Source: Lentisphaeria bacterium (GTDB lineage Bacteria > Verrucomicrobiota > Lentisphaeria > Victivallales > UBA1829). From it: a stretch of 32,359 nucleotides of DNA. The notes under the pieces are model-generated. The model saw only the letters and a list, made by a program, of their open reading frames with translations, was not told where the DNA came from and did not search any database. Shown here one piece after another: positions 8,524-16,271 of this stretch. Every line of letters begins with the position of its first letter. The stretch's first letter is position 1. Made by a program: the position numbers and the translations under genes. The stretch lies in the NCBI GenBank assembly GCA_017456805.1, contig JAFTIQ010000036.1:1-32359 (forward strand). Reading direction: 5' to 3'.

Positions 8524-9106
8524 GACTGCATACCTCCATAATTCTTGAGTAAGAAATGTCATCGTAGATGTTCATCGGATTTCCTTTGGTTTGTTCAAAT
8601 ATCGAAACGATATTTCCTTGCTCATTATTAAAACACAAAGTTTGATCACATACTGCAGCGTATAAAAACAAGTTTTTTATGCTTCTGGGATAACGTCTGA
8701 TAATGGCATCTTCCGGAACATTATGTCCGCCTTGTTCAAACCGCTGTCGTACACGACATGAAGAAAACTCTGCACTTGGGATGTAGAGATAAATCAGCAC
8801 TACTTTCCAGCCTGCTTGCTGCCATTTCGGAATTTGAGACAGGTAACTTTTTCCGGAAAGGGTTGTTTCAAAGGCAAAGGTTTCTTTATTTTGAATTTTC
8901 TGATTCAATGTTTTCAGAAAGATTTTGCTTGCTTGCAGTAACCCTGCCTCGAAATCAAGAGGTGAAACCCCTTTTGCAATTTCATCAGCATTAATAAAAT
9001 TATTGCAAGAAACGATTTTAGGCAGATATTGAAGTGCAAAAGTTGTCTTTCCGGCACCGTTCGGTCCGGCAACGATATAACAAGTTGGTTGTTTCTCTGT
9101 CTTCAT
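8516..9106 (-). CDS. Zeta-toxin-family P-loop kinase
   Basis: This 196-residue protein has a Walker A motif GPNGAGKTT at residues 14-22, followed by FINADEIAKG, which fits the substrate loop of zeta-type kinases. A conserved block RVRQRFEQGGHNVPEDAIIR ends in an arginine-rich RRYPRSIKNL segment, the lid and nucleotide-binding arginines of this family. Classical zeta toxins phosphorylate UDP-N-acetylglucosamine and block cell-wall synthesis. This short chromosomal subfamily has rarely been tested and could phosphorylate something else. GGAG lies about 11 bases before the ATG. It forms a two-gene unit with the overlapping 64-residue protein downstream. Toxicity is inference from the family name. 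Confidence 0.85.
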   Translation of the reverse strand: MKTEKQPTCYIVAGPNGAGKTTFALQYLPKIVSCNNFINADEIAKGVSPLDFEAGLLQASKIFLKTLNQKIQNKETFAFETTLSGKSYLSQIPKWQQAGWKVVLIYLYIPSAEFSSCRVRQRFEQGGHNVPEDAIIRRYPRSIKNLFLYAAVCDQTLCFNNEQGNIVSIFEQTKGNPMNIYDDISYSRIMEVCSHE

Positions 9107-9209
9107 AACTGCTGAATCTCCATCAGATAATAATATAACTCAGTGTTTAAGATTTTCAAGCATAAGACAAAAAATGATTACGCCTTTTAACATTTAATTT
9201 TTTTACATC

Positions 9210-9229
9210 TGTCAAGAAATATTTTGGGG
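9210..9229 (+). repeat. 20-base element, copy 2, upstream of the zeta-toxin gene
   Basis: This is the second copy of the element at 8256-8275 (18 of 20 identical). The minus-strand TTGACA at 9210-9215 could be the -35 of the zeta-toxin gene; the matching -10 at 17 bases (TGTTAA, 9187-9192) is poor. Confidence 0.5.
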
Positions 9230-9257
9230 TATTTTTAATACATCTTATATTCACAAC

Positions 9258-9285
9258 TTGATTTTTTATTTTATTATGCTATTCT
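9258..9285 (+). promoter_or_regulatory. Promoter of the GT32-like glycosyltransferase gene
   Basis: TTGATT (9258-9263), 16-base spacer, TATTCT (9280-9285), with TGC directly before the -10 (extended -10). The predicted start lies about 23 bases before the AAGGAGAG ribosome binding site's ATG. Confidence 0.5.
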
Positions 9286-9300
9286 ACATTGACGTTTATT

Positions 9301-9308
9301 AAGGAGAG
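9301..9308 (+). promoter_or_regulatory. Ribosome binding site fixing the GT32-like gene start at 9316
   Basis: AAGGAGAG lies 7 bases before the ATG at 9316. The in-frame TTG at 9289 is upstream of this site and is rejected as a start. Confidence 0.8.
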
Positions 9309-9315
9309 AATTTTT

Positions 9316-10092
9316 ATGATTCCAAAAATTATTCACTTTTGCTGGTTTGGCAATAATCCCAAAACAGAATTAGCAGAAAAGTGTATTGCTTCATGGAAAA
9401 AGTTTCTCCCGGATTATGAGTTGAAAGAATGGAATGAAACCAATTTTGATGTAAATCAGCATCCTTTTACCAGAGAGGCTTATCAAGCAAAAAAATATGC
9501 ATTCGTGACTGATTATGTCCGATTATTCGTTCTGAAAGAATATGGCGGAATCTATATGGATACAGATGTGGAGGTAATCAAAAATTTAGATTGTTTTCTC
9601 CATCACAATGCTTTTTCAGGTTTTGAAGATTCTATCCATATTCCAACGGGAATTATTGGGAGTATGAAAAATGGTGTTTGGGTTTCACAAATGCAGGAAT
9701 ATTATAATGATCGTCATTTTCTGATGCCTGATGGTTCACTTGATACAACTACCAATGTCAAAGTTATGACAAATATACTGACAGAGCAAGGGTTCGTTCC
9801 CAATGACACGTTACAGGATATTCAAGGGAATGTAACATTCTATCCCCATGATTTTTTCTGTCCAAAAGATTATCGAACCGATAAGATAAAGTTAACAAAA
9901 AATTCACATACAATCCACCATTTTGCAAAATCTTGGAAAGATCCGGAAACAACCGCAGCAAGATTCATTCGTCATCATCCCCTTATTGACAAACTCATTG
10001 TTTGTATGAGTTCTCTGTTGCACAAATGTTTGGGAGACCGATGGAAAAATCTCTCAAGAAAAATCAGAAAAACTCTGAAAATACCAGATTGA
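9316..10092 (+). CDS. GT32-like glycosyltransferase (DXD sugar-binding, capsule/LPS type)
   Basis: This 258-residue protein begins MIPKIIHFCWFG, the typical opening of the glycosyltransferase family that carries a DXD sugar-binding region and includes OCH1-like and capsular polysaccharide enzymes. The nucleotide-sugar/metal-binding DxD is at Asp82-Asp84 within YGGIYMDTDVEV. A conserved 'HHFAKSW' lies near residue 200. It is expected to transfer a hexose from a nucleotide sugar onto a growing surface glycan at the cytoplasmic face. It is the first gene of the plus-strand half of the polysaccharide cluster, with its own promoter. The AT-rich composition fits horizontally exchanged surface-polysaccharide loci. 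Donor and acceptor cannot be predicted. Confidence 0.85.
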   Translation: MIPKIIHFCWFGNNPKTELAEKCIASWKKFLPDYELKEWNETNFDVNQHPFTREAYQAKKYAFVTDYVRLFVLKEYGGIYMDTDVEVIKNLDCFLHHNAFSGFEDSIHIPTGIIGSMKNGVWVSQMQEYYNDRHFLMPDGSLDTTTNVKVMTNILTEQGFVPNDTLQDIQGNVTFYPHDFFCPKDYRTDKIKLTKNSHTIHHFAKSWKDPETTAARFIRHHPLIDKLIVCMSSLLHKCLGDRWKNLSRKIRKTLKIPD

Positions 10093-10130
10093 TTTATTCC
10101 ATAAAAGTTTTAGAACGGACGTGGCATCGA

Positions 10131-11047
10131 ATGAAATTTACAATTTTTACACCATCGTACAACCGGGCACACACCCTGCCCCGGCTTTTTGATTCCTTGA
10201 AAAAGCAAACATTTCAGGATTTTGAATGGCTCATTGTGGATGATGGCTCCACGGATGAAACGCAAAAAATCATAGAAGAGATACAGCGTTCTGAAAAAAC
10301 ATTTCCCATTATTTATCTGAAAACCGAAAATGGCGGAAAACACAGAGCAATAAATCTTGGATTGAAACACGCAAAAGGAACACTGTTTTTTATTGTAGAT
10401 TCTGATGATTATTTACCGGAAAACTCATTAGAACCATGGATCTCATGGAAAAATCTATTCCGCCGGAACAGAAACATGAATTTGCCGGTGTTTGCGGTCA
10501 GAGATATTATATCGAAAAAGAAGTTGCAATAGGTACAACGTTTAACGGATGTGACATTCTGGATATAACGACCTTGGAACGTGCAAAGTATAATATTACC
10601 GGAGATAAATCTGAGGTTGTCTTCACAGAAGTTTTCCGGCAATTTCCATTTCCTGAGATTCCGGGCGAAAAGTTCTGTACAGAGAATGTTGTCTGGGACC
10701 GGATCGCTCATGCGGGGTTGAAATTCCGTTTTTTCAATGCAGATGTTTACCGATGTGACTACCTGAATGATGGTTTGACAAAGAAAGGGTTAAAACTTTA
10801 CGCAGACAATCCTGTCCAATGGAGTATTGATATTTTTCAGGCACGAGAATTCAAAAAAATAAATTTTTATGAAGATACAGTTCTCTGTTTTACCTACTAT
10901 ATCTGGCTGAAAAATAAACTTCCGATTCAGGAAATTGCAAAAAATCTGCATTTGAGCATCTTCCGGCTGCGTTTCATAATTTTGATTCAAAGAACAGCAA
11001 ATCTTGCCCGGTACATTCTTGGGAAAAAAGTCTTAAGTACAAATTAA
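10131..11047 (+). pseudogene. GT2 glycosyltransferase interrupted by a single-base frameshift
   Basis: The N-terminal part (ATG at 10131) reads MKFTIFTPSYNRAHTL and carries the GT-A fold with VDDGSTDE near 36-43 and the metal-binding DSDD at 90-93. Near 10433 the frame must move by -1: downstream, the frame containing ATG at 10436 carries on the same family (FAGVCGQRYY, then FPEIPGEKFCTENVVWDRI) to the stop at 11045-11047. Together they would give about 305 residues, the usual length for this GT2 subgroup. In the original frame the protein would instead end at 10530-10532 after an unrelated tail. The simplest explanation is loss of one A in the GAACC at 10431-10435. No slippery heptamer is visible. 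It may be a true inactivation, phase variation or a sequencing error. Confidence 0.85.
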
Positions 11048-11053
11048 AATCTT

Positions 11054-12052
11054 TTAACTTTTTCTCCATAAAAAAGTCCGATAGAGCCATACAAAGCATT
11101 TTACATAAAGCCACGCAACTTTTTTTGGCATTACAGATTGTATATAAAGCAATTTATGTTTGAAAAACAAACTGTTGAATTCTTCTTTTCTGAAACAGCT
11201 TTCCCGCAGAAAATCAAAAGCTTCTTTCTGTTTTTTCTCACCGTACTCCCATGAAATTATTAAAAGGCGCAATCGTCTGAAAACCAGTAAACAAATTGCA
11301 TTTTTATCTTTTAAAACCCCCAGTTGTTCCATTTTATTTTCTAAAAGCTGAACGGTTTTCAATTCATCATCAAAATGCTTTTCTGTACGACTGGTTATAA
11401 TTGAACCTTGACGGATCAAATAATTATAAGTTGGTTGCTCTAAGTAAATAATTTTGTTTGTTAAACAACAGATTTCAATATTGAATAATGCATCTTCCCA
11501 CAAGATTCCCTCGGTAAAACGTAAATTGTGCTCATCAAGAAAAGCACGATTATAAAGACTGTTGCAAGCACTTGCACCTAATACACAAGATTGACAATCA
11601 AAAAATGCTTGCAGTGCAACTTTTCTACATTTTAAAGATGGCACAGAGGATAAATAAGAATGGTTCTCCCTATGAATAAGACTACGTCCGCAAACCACAT
11701 CATAGTCATGTTCTGATAATGCAGCACTCAAAATATCTAAAGCATCCGGATATAGAGTATCGTCGCTATCAACAAACAGAATATAGTCGCCTTTGGAATA
11801 ATTGATTCCACTATTTCTTGCCGCAGAAAGCCCCCGGTTCTGTTCATGATGAATAAATTTTATAGAACAAAGACCTTTATACTCATCTATTAAAGTCTGA
11901 AGAATCTCTGCACTTTTATCAGTTCCGCAATCGTCTACAAAAATAATTTCATAATTCCGGTATGTTTGAGAAATCACAGATTGGAAGCACCGTTCTATGT
12001 ATGCTTCAACGTTATATACCGGTATGATAATACTGATTGAAATTTCTTTCAT
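11054..12052 (-). CDS. GT2 family glycosyltransferase
   Basis: This 332-residue protein starts SIIIPVYNVEAYIERCFQSV, the standard GT2 opening. The nucleotide-binding acidic pair is Asp40-Asp41 (FVDDCGTD), NRGLSAARN lies near 72-80, and the DxD-type motif DSDD is at 95-98. About 230 further residues form the acceptor-binding part, ending in a basic aromatic stretch that may lie along the membrane. Its ATG overlaps the stop of the GT9 gene upstream (ATGA), so the two are translationally coupled. Its end faces the frameshifted GT2 of the plus strand with only 6 bases between them; no hairpin terminator is visible there. It probably adds one sugar to the same surface polysaccharide. Confidence 0.9.
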   Translation of the reverse strand: MKEISISIIIPVYNVEAYIERCFQSVISQTYRNYEIIFVDDCGTDKSAEILQTLIDEYKGLCSIKFIHHEQNRGLSAARNSGINYSKGDYILFVDSDDTLYPDALDILSAALSEHDYDVVCGRSLIHRENHSYLSSVPSLKCRKVALQAFFDCQSCVLGASACNSLYNRAFLDEHNLRFTEGILWEDALFNIEICCLTNKIIYLEQPTYNYLIRQGSIITSRTEKHFDDELKTVQLLENKMEQLGVLKDKNAICLLVFRRLRLLIISWEYGEKKQKEAFDFLRESCFRKEEFNSLFFKHKLLYIQSVMPKKVAWLYVKCFVWLYRTFLWRKS

Positions 12053-13230
12053 GACAGCACCTCATCAACCGAAATTCTCTCCACGCAGGGATAATTCCCC
12101 GTTTGCCGCAAACGACAGACATGTCCGCAATCCATACAATCTATTTCACCATGATAAACCGTCAGATTTTCTGCAAATTTACGGGGATAATTTGCACAAG
12201 TCGAAAATACCGCATCCGTTGCAATCACGGTTGTTTTTCCTCCCAATGCAACCGCAAGATGAAAGGTTCCAGTATCTATTGTATAAACATGTTCTGCATT
12301 GGAAAGCAGCCAGACAAGTTCCTGAAATGTTGTTTTGCCAGCCATGTTGAACACCGGAACACTATTTTGCTGCAAATTCGTTTCAATGGAAGAACATTCA
12401 GAATAATCGCTTTCTGCCCCGCAAAGAATAATCGGAAGATTCCGTTTTTGATAAAGCCGCTTTCCCAATTCAACGAACTTTTCAACGCCCCATTTGTTCC
12501 GTTGATGAGAACCGGACGGGACAAATATCAAATATCGTTCCGGTATATCAACCGGTTTCTGCATGGGTAATGTCAACATGCAAGGCAGGATTTCTTTGCC
12601 GGAAACATACTGAAAAAAATGCTGAAACATCGTCAACAAATGAATATCATCCGGCAAATCAACGATTTCTGAATAAATCTTCCGTTTCAGCCAGACAGGA
12701 CAAATGTTTTTTCTTCTTCCGCAATCCAGTAAGCCGGGATATGCCACTTTTTTTTCTGCGGCACAAACAGCATTGGAAATAAAAATGTTCGGCGTACATT
12801 CCCCGCAGCCGTTTACATCCCATAATTCATCGAAAGAGTCCTCCCGGAGCATAGAAAGAATTCTCATCCGCGCAAAAAGATTGAATGACATTTTGTAAAA
12901 AGGAAATCCTTTTACCCGGTCAAAAAACATGGAAAAGAGCTTTACATGAGGATCATTGCAAAGGATCGTCAATTCAAACTTCTCTGAGGGAAATGCTTTT
13001 TTCAACGAGTCAGCCAGACGGCAGAAGATAATACAATCGCCCATTCCAGTCAAAGCTAAAATGCCGATCCGTTTTTTCGCATCAGCTTGCTTTTTCGGTT
13101 TTCTCAGAAAGGCGAGAATCACGGAATCAAAAAAATAAAAACAAAGCCGCAATTTCATGAGAAAGGAAAACCGTTTGACCGACTGAAACAGTTTTGTTGC
13201 AAAGGCTAATTTGTTTTCACTTTCAGGCAT
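12049..13230 (-). CDS. GT9 family glycosyltransferase (heptosyltransferase-like)
   Basis: I chose the ATG at 13230 (393 residues), with AAGGAAAG 12 bases upstream. The longer frame from a TTG at 13329 would start inside the predicted promoter and read through a tandem repeat. The N-terminal domain holds IGILALTGMGDCIIFCRLAD, the GT9 acceptor-side glycine loop. The C-terminal GT-B domain has FVPSGSHQRNKWG and, near the end, YTIDTGTFHLAVALGGKTT, the donor-binding block of ADP-heptose:LPS heptosyltransferases and relatives. Three Cys in CMDCGHVC near the C-terminus follow the pattern seen in many GT9 proteins. It likely acts in LPS core or O-glycan assembly. The exact sugar is not predictable. 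Confidence 0.88.
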   Translation of the reverse strand: MPESENKLAFATKLFQSVKRFSFLMKLRLCFYFFDSVILAFLRKPKKQADAKKRIGILALTGMGDCIIFCRLADSLKKAFPSEKFELTILCNDPHVKLFSMFFDRVKGFPFYKMSFNLFARMRILSMLREDSFDELWDVNGCGECTPNIFISNAVCAAEKKVAYPGLLDCGRRKNICPVWLKRKIYSEIVDLPDDIHLLTMFQHFFQYVSGKEILPCMLTLPMQKPVDIPERYLIFVPSGSHQRNKWGVEKFVELGKRLYQKRNLPIILCGAESDYSECSSIETNLQQNSVPVFNMAGKTTFQELVWLLSNAEHVYTIDTGTFHLAVALGGKTTVIATDAVFSTCANYPRKFAENLTVYHGEIDCMDCGHVCRLRQTGNYPCVERISVDEVLS

Positions 13231-13254
13231 CGTTGCGGGGATCTTTCCTTTTCG

Positions 13255-13291
13255 GTCAGACAAGTCGGATAAGGTCAGACAGGTCGGACAA
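13255..13291 (+). repeat. Degenerate 9-mer tandem repeat in the GT9 leader
   Basis: Four 9-base units lie in a row with one extra G in the middle: GTCAGACAA, GTCGGATAA, (G), GTCAGACAG, GTCGGACAA. The first and third and the second and fourth are the closest pairs. It sits between the predicted GT9 transcription start and the chosen ATG, so it should be in the 5' leader RNA. Confidence 0.8.
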
Positions 13292-13308
13292 ATATTTGAA
13301 TTCCACGG

Positions 13309-13337
13309 AATATAATTCCTCTTTCTCAAAAAATCAA
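13309..13337 (-). promoter_or_regulatory. Promoter of the GT9-GT2 operon
   Basis: On the minus strand, TTGATT (13332-13337) is followed after 17 bases by TATATT (13309-13314). The predicted start of transcription near 13302 leaves a leader of about 70 bases containing the 9-mer repeat. The TTG start candidate at 13329 lies within this promoter. Confidence 0.65.
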
Positions 13338-13369
13338 GCAGGAAAGTCAGATTCTTTCAAAAAAACGGG

Positions 13370-13397
13370 TTGACTTTCCGCAAAAATGTGGTAAATT
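13370..13397 (+). promoter_or_regulatory. Promoter of glyS
   Basis: TTGACT (13370-13375), 16-base spacer ending ATGTGG, TAAATT (13392-13397); TGG before the -10 makes it an extended -10 promoter. It is divergent from the GT9 promoter, with 32 bases between the two -35 boxes. Confidence 0.75.
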
Positions 13398-13444
13398 ATA
13401 TGGATTTATTCTAAATTCAATCTTAACACAAAGGACAAGATAAC

Positions 13445-14779
13445 ATGGAAGTCAATGTCGAAGGCGATTTGATGGAAAAACTCGTTACCCTGTGCAAACG
13501 CCGCGGGTTCATTTTCCAAAGCTCTGAAATCTATGGCGGTTATAACGGATTCTGGGATTACGGTCCCTATGGCGTTATGCTGAAACGCGCCGTGGAACAA
13601 ACCTGGTGGAAATATATGATCGAAGAACGCGATAATGTCGTCGGACTCGATTCCACAATCATTTGCCATCCCAAAGTCTGGAAGGCATCCGGTCACGTTG
13701 ACCGTTTTGGCGATATCATGTGCGACTGCAAAGATTGCAAAACCCGTCATCGCGTCGACCAGATGGAAGATCCCACCACCTGCTCCAACTGCGGATCCAA
13801 AAATCTGACCGAACCCCGCGAATTCAACCTCATGATGAAAACACATGTGGGCCCGGTTTCCGATGATGATCATATCGCTTATCTCCGCGCAGAATCCTGC
13901 CAGCCGATCTTCATCGATTTCCATCAGATCAGAATTGCCACCCGCAAACAGCTTCCCTTCGGGATCGCACAGATCGGGAAGGCATTCCGTAACGAAATCA
14001 CCCCCAGAATGTTTACATTCCGTTCCCGCGAATTCACGCAGATGGAAATGGAATTTTTCGTTTCCGATGAAGAATCCATGGAATGGTACAACTTCTGGAA
14101 GGCAGAACGCCGCCGCTTCTACAAAGATGTTCTGCAGTTCCCCGATGATGTTCTTCAGTTCCACGATCATGACAAGCTGGCACATTATGCAAAAGCAGCT
14201 GTCGATATCGAATATAAGTTCCCCTTCGGCTGGGGCGAACTGGAAGGGATCCATCACCGCGGCACCTGGGATATGTCCCGTCATCAGGAATTCTCCTGCG
14301 AAAATCAGGAATATCTGGATCAGAAGACCAACAAAAAGTATCTGCCCACCGTTGTGGAAACTTCCGTTGGCTGCGACCGCATGATCCTGGCAATCCTCTG
14401 CAATGCCTACGCAGAAGACAAGGCTCCCACCAACAAAGAAGGTATGGAAGATGATGTCCGTATTGTTCTGCGCTTCCCGGCGATCATCGCACCGGTTCAG
14501 GTGGCAGTCATGCCGCTCTCCAAGAAGCTCAATGAAAAAGCAGAAGAGCTGGCGAAGAAACTTTCCCGTTTCTACCGCACAGAATGTGATGTCACCGGAA
14601 ACATCGGAAAACGCTACCGCCGTCAGGACGAAATCGGAACTCCGTACTGCGTGACCTACGATTTCGAATCCGAAAACGATAATGCTGTTACAGTTCGCGA
14701 TCGTGACACCATGGCTCAGGAACGCGTGCCCATCGCAGACCTCAAGCAGTACTTCGATAAGAAACTTTACAACTGGTAA
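13445..14779 (+). CDS. glyS: Glycyl-tRNA synthetase, homodimeric class II type
   Basis: This 444-residue protein is the alpha2-type GlyRS, which charges tRNA-Gly in one polypeptide, unlike the separate GlyQ/GlyS chains of many bacteria. The N-terminus reads RGFIFQSSEIYGGYNGFWDY, the motif 1 region. Cys93, Cys95, Cys98 with Cys113 and Cys116 (CDCKDC and CSNC) look like a zinc-binding insertion. Motif 2 is FRNE at 181-184, and motif 3 is GCDR at 309-312. The C-terminal third is the anticodon-binding domain (APVQVAVMPL, then GNIGKRYRRQDEIGTP). Length and motif order are complete. It is a single-gene transcript with its own extended -10 promoter and a terminator 22 bases after the stop. Note that the symbol glyS is also used for the beta chain of the other type; here it means the single-chain enzyme. 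Confidence 0.95.
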   Translation: MEVNVEGDLMEKLVTLCKRRGFIFQSSEIYGGYNGFWDYGPYGVMLKRAVEQTWWKYMIEERDNVVGLDSTIICHPKVWKASGHVDRFGDIMCDCKDCKTRHRVDQMEDPTTCSNCGSKNLTEPREFNLMMKTHVGPVSDDDHIAYLRAESCQPIFIDFHQIRIATRKQLPFGIAQIGKAFRNEITPRMFTFRSREFTQMEMEFFVSDEESMEWYNFWKAERRRFYKDVLQFPDDVLQFHDHDKLAHYAKAAVDIEYKFPFGWGELEGIHHRGTWDMSRHQEFSCENQEYLDQKTNKKYLPTVVETSVGCDRMILAILCNAYAEDKAPTNKEGMEDDVRIVLRFPAIIAPVQVAVMPLSKKLNEKAEELAKKLSRFYRTECDVTGNIGKRYRRQDEIGTPYCVTYDFESENDNAVTVRDRDTMAQERVPIADLKQYFDKKLYNW

Positions 14780-14801
14780 GTTTCAGAAAATCGGAAAAAA
14801 G

Positions 14802-14836
14802 AAAAGGCATCCAGATCAAAACGGATGCCTTTTTTT
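14802..14836. terminator. Bidirectional terminator between glyS and gnd
   Basis: AAAAGGCATCC pairs with GGATGCCTTTT around the loop AGATCAAAAC. A T-run follows on the plus strand and an A-run precedes it, so it can end both glyS (plus) and the hisD-hisC-gnd operon (minus), whose last stop is 5 bases away. Confidence 0.9.
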
Positions 14837-14840
14837 ATGC

Positions 14841-16238
14841 TCAGAGCCAATCTGTATGAAAGGATTCCCCGGGCTTGTCGATGCGTTCGTAGGTGTGCGC
14901 ACCGAAGAAATCCCGCTGAGCTTGAATCAAATTTGCCGGAAGTACGGCACTTCTCATGGAGTCGTACCAGGCAAGCAGGGATGAGAGGACCGGCACGGGA
15001 AGACCGCAGCTGACAGCTCCCGCCACGACTTTGCGCCAGGAAGTAATACACTGTTTCAAGGTTTCTGTAAATGCCGGCTGAAAGATCAGATCGGTTTGAG
15101 GATCGTTTCCGAATGCCTCCATCAACTGATTCAGGAACCCTGCGCGGATAATACAGCCTCCCCGCCAGAGAGAGGCTATTTCCGCCGGATTCAGAGTCCA
15201 TTCGAATTCTTCATTTGCGGCAGTAAAAATGGAAAAGCCCTGAGAATAAGCGCAGATTTTTGCGGCATAAAGGGCATTTTCCACATCGGTTCCGGTGATT
15301 CCGGCAAGAGTTCCAAGCTCCCCTGCCCCGAGAATTTCTGAGCCGATCATCCGCTGTTCTTTCAGATTGGAAAGCATCCGTGCAAAGACAGATTCCGTAA
15401 TCCCGGTTGCCGGAACGCGCAATTCCAATGCAGCAAAGGAAGTCCAAAGCCCGGTTCCCTTTTGTCCGGCTTTGTCCAAAATCATTTCAACCAATGGTTT
15501 TCCGGTTTCCGGATCTGTTTCAGAAAGGACTCTGGCAGTGATTTCGATCAGATAACTTTCCAATCTTCCCCGGTTCCATTCCCGGAATACGGACGGAATA
15601 TCTGAAATCCCGGGGAGCTGTTTCAGGAGCATCCACGATTCTGCAATCAGCTGCATATCAGCATATTCGATTCCATTATGCACCATTTTGACGAAATGTC
15701 CGGCAGCCGGAGAACCAAGAGGTTTGCAGCAGGGAGTTCCATCGGGAGCCTTTGCAGCAATGGATGTAAGGACATCTTTGAGCTGAGTCCAAACGTCCGG
15801 TGCCGCTCCGGGCATCAGAGAGGGTCCATTCAAAGCCCCTTCTTCCCCGCCGGAAACGCCCATTCCGACAAAACGGATCCCGGCACTTTCCAAAGCATCC
15901 GCCCGGCGGGCGGTATCCGTATAAAGGCTATTTCCGCCATCGATCAGGATATCTCCCCGGGAAAGATGCGGCAGCAGCGTGGAGATCACATCATCCACCG
16001 CGCTGCCTGCTTTGACCATGATCAGGATTTTCCGCGGTGAGGAAAGGGTATTGCAGAACTTTGCGGGATCTTTACATGGAATCAGATTCGAATTTTTTCC
16101 GGCATAAGCTTCGGAAAACATCCGTAAACGGTCTGCACTCCGGGTATAAACCGCTGTAACAAATCCATGTCCGGCAATGTTCCGGGCAAGATTCCCACCC
16201 ATTACGGACAATCCGTAAACACCAAAATCTGCTTTCAT
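14841..16238 (-). CDS. gnd: 6-phosphogluconate dehydrogenase (decarboxylating)
   Basis: The ATG at 16238 is chosen because a near-perfect AGGAGGTG lies just upstream; the longer frame starts in the spacer after hisC. The protein is 465 residues, normal for the homodimeric enzyme. It converts 6-phosphogluconate and NADP+ to ribulose 5-phosphate and CO2 in the oxidative pentose phosphate pathway. The N-terminal Rossmann fold reads FGVYGLSVMGGNLARN. The substrate region has FVGMGVSGGEEGALNGPSLM, and the catalytic helix has GHFVKMVHNGIEYADMQ with its Lys and His-Asn. The C-terminal tail reads QRDFFGAHTYER, which reaches into the partner subunit. It follows hisC by 33 bases in the same operon; ribulose 5-phosphate leads to PRPP, the entry to histidine synthesis. 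Confidence 0.95.
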   Translation of the reverse strand: MKADFGVYGLSVMGGNLARNIAGHGFVTAVYTRSADRLRMFSEAYAGKNSNLIPCKDPAKFCNTLSSPRKILIMVKAGSAVDDVISTLLPHLSRGDILIDGGNSLYTDTARRADALESAGIRFVGMGVSGGEEGALNGPSLMPGAAPDVWTQLKDVLTSIAAKAPDGTPCCKPLGSPAAGHFVKMVHNGIEYADMQLIAESWMLLKQLPGISDIPSVFREWNRGRLESYLIEITARVLSETDPETGKPLVEMILDKAGQKGTGLWTSFAALELRVPATGITESVFARMLSNLKEQRMIGSEILGAGELGTLAGITGTDVENALYAAKICAYSQGFSIFTAANEEFEWTLNPAEIASLWRGGCIIRAGFLNQLMEAFGNDPQTDLIFQPAFTETLKQCITSWRKVVAGAVSCGLPVPVLSSLLAWYDSMRSAVLPANLIQAQRDFFGAHTYERIDKPGESFHTDWL

Positions 16239-16241
16239 AAA

Positions 16242-16249
16242 CACCTCCT
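16242..16249 (-). promoter_or_regulatory. Strong ribosome binding site deciding the gnd start
   Basis: On the minus strand AGGAGGTG lies 3 bases before the ATG at 16238 (core AGGAGG 5 bases away). It excludes the upstream in-frame start near 16271. Confidence 0.85.
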
Positions 16250-16271
16250 GCTTATCCAAGTTAGACAGCAA

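Noticed and set aside
10425..10445. Programmed -1 frameshifting in the GT2 gene
   Set aside because: No slippery heptamer or downstream structure is visible; a one-base loss explains it better.
13231..13329. N-terminal extension of the GT9 protein from 13329
   Set aside because: Its start codon is TTG, it lies inside the predicted promoter and it reads through the 9-mer repeat, whereas the ATG at 13230 has a ribosome binding site and fits the family.
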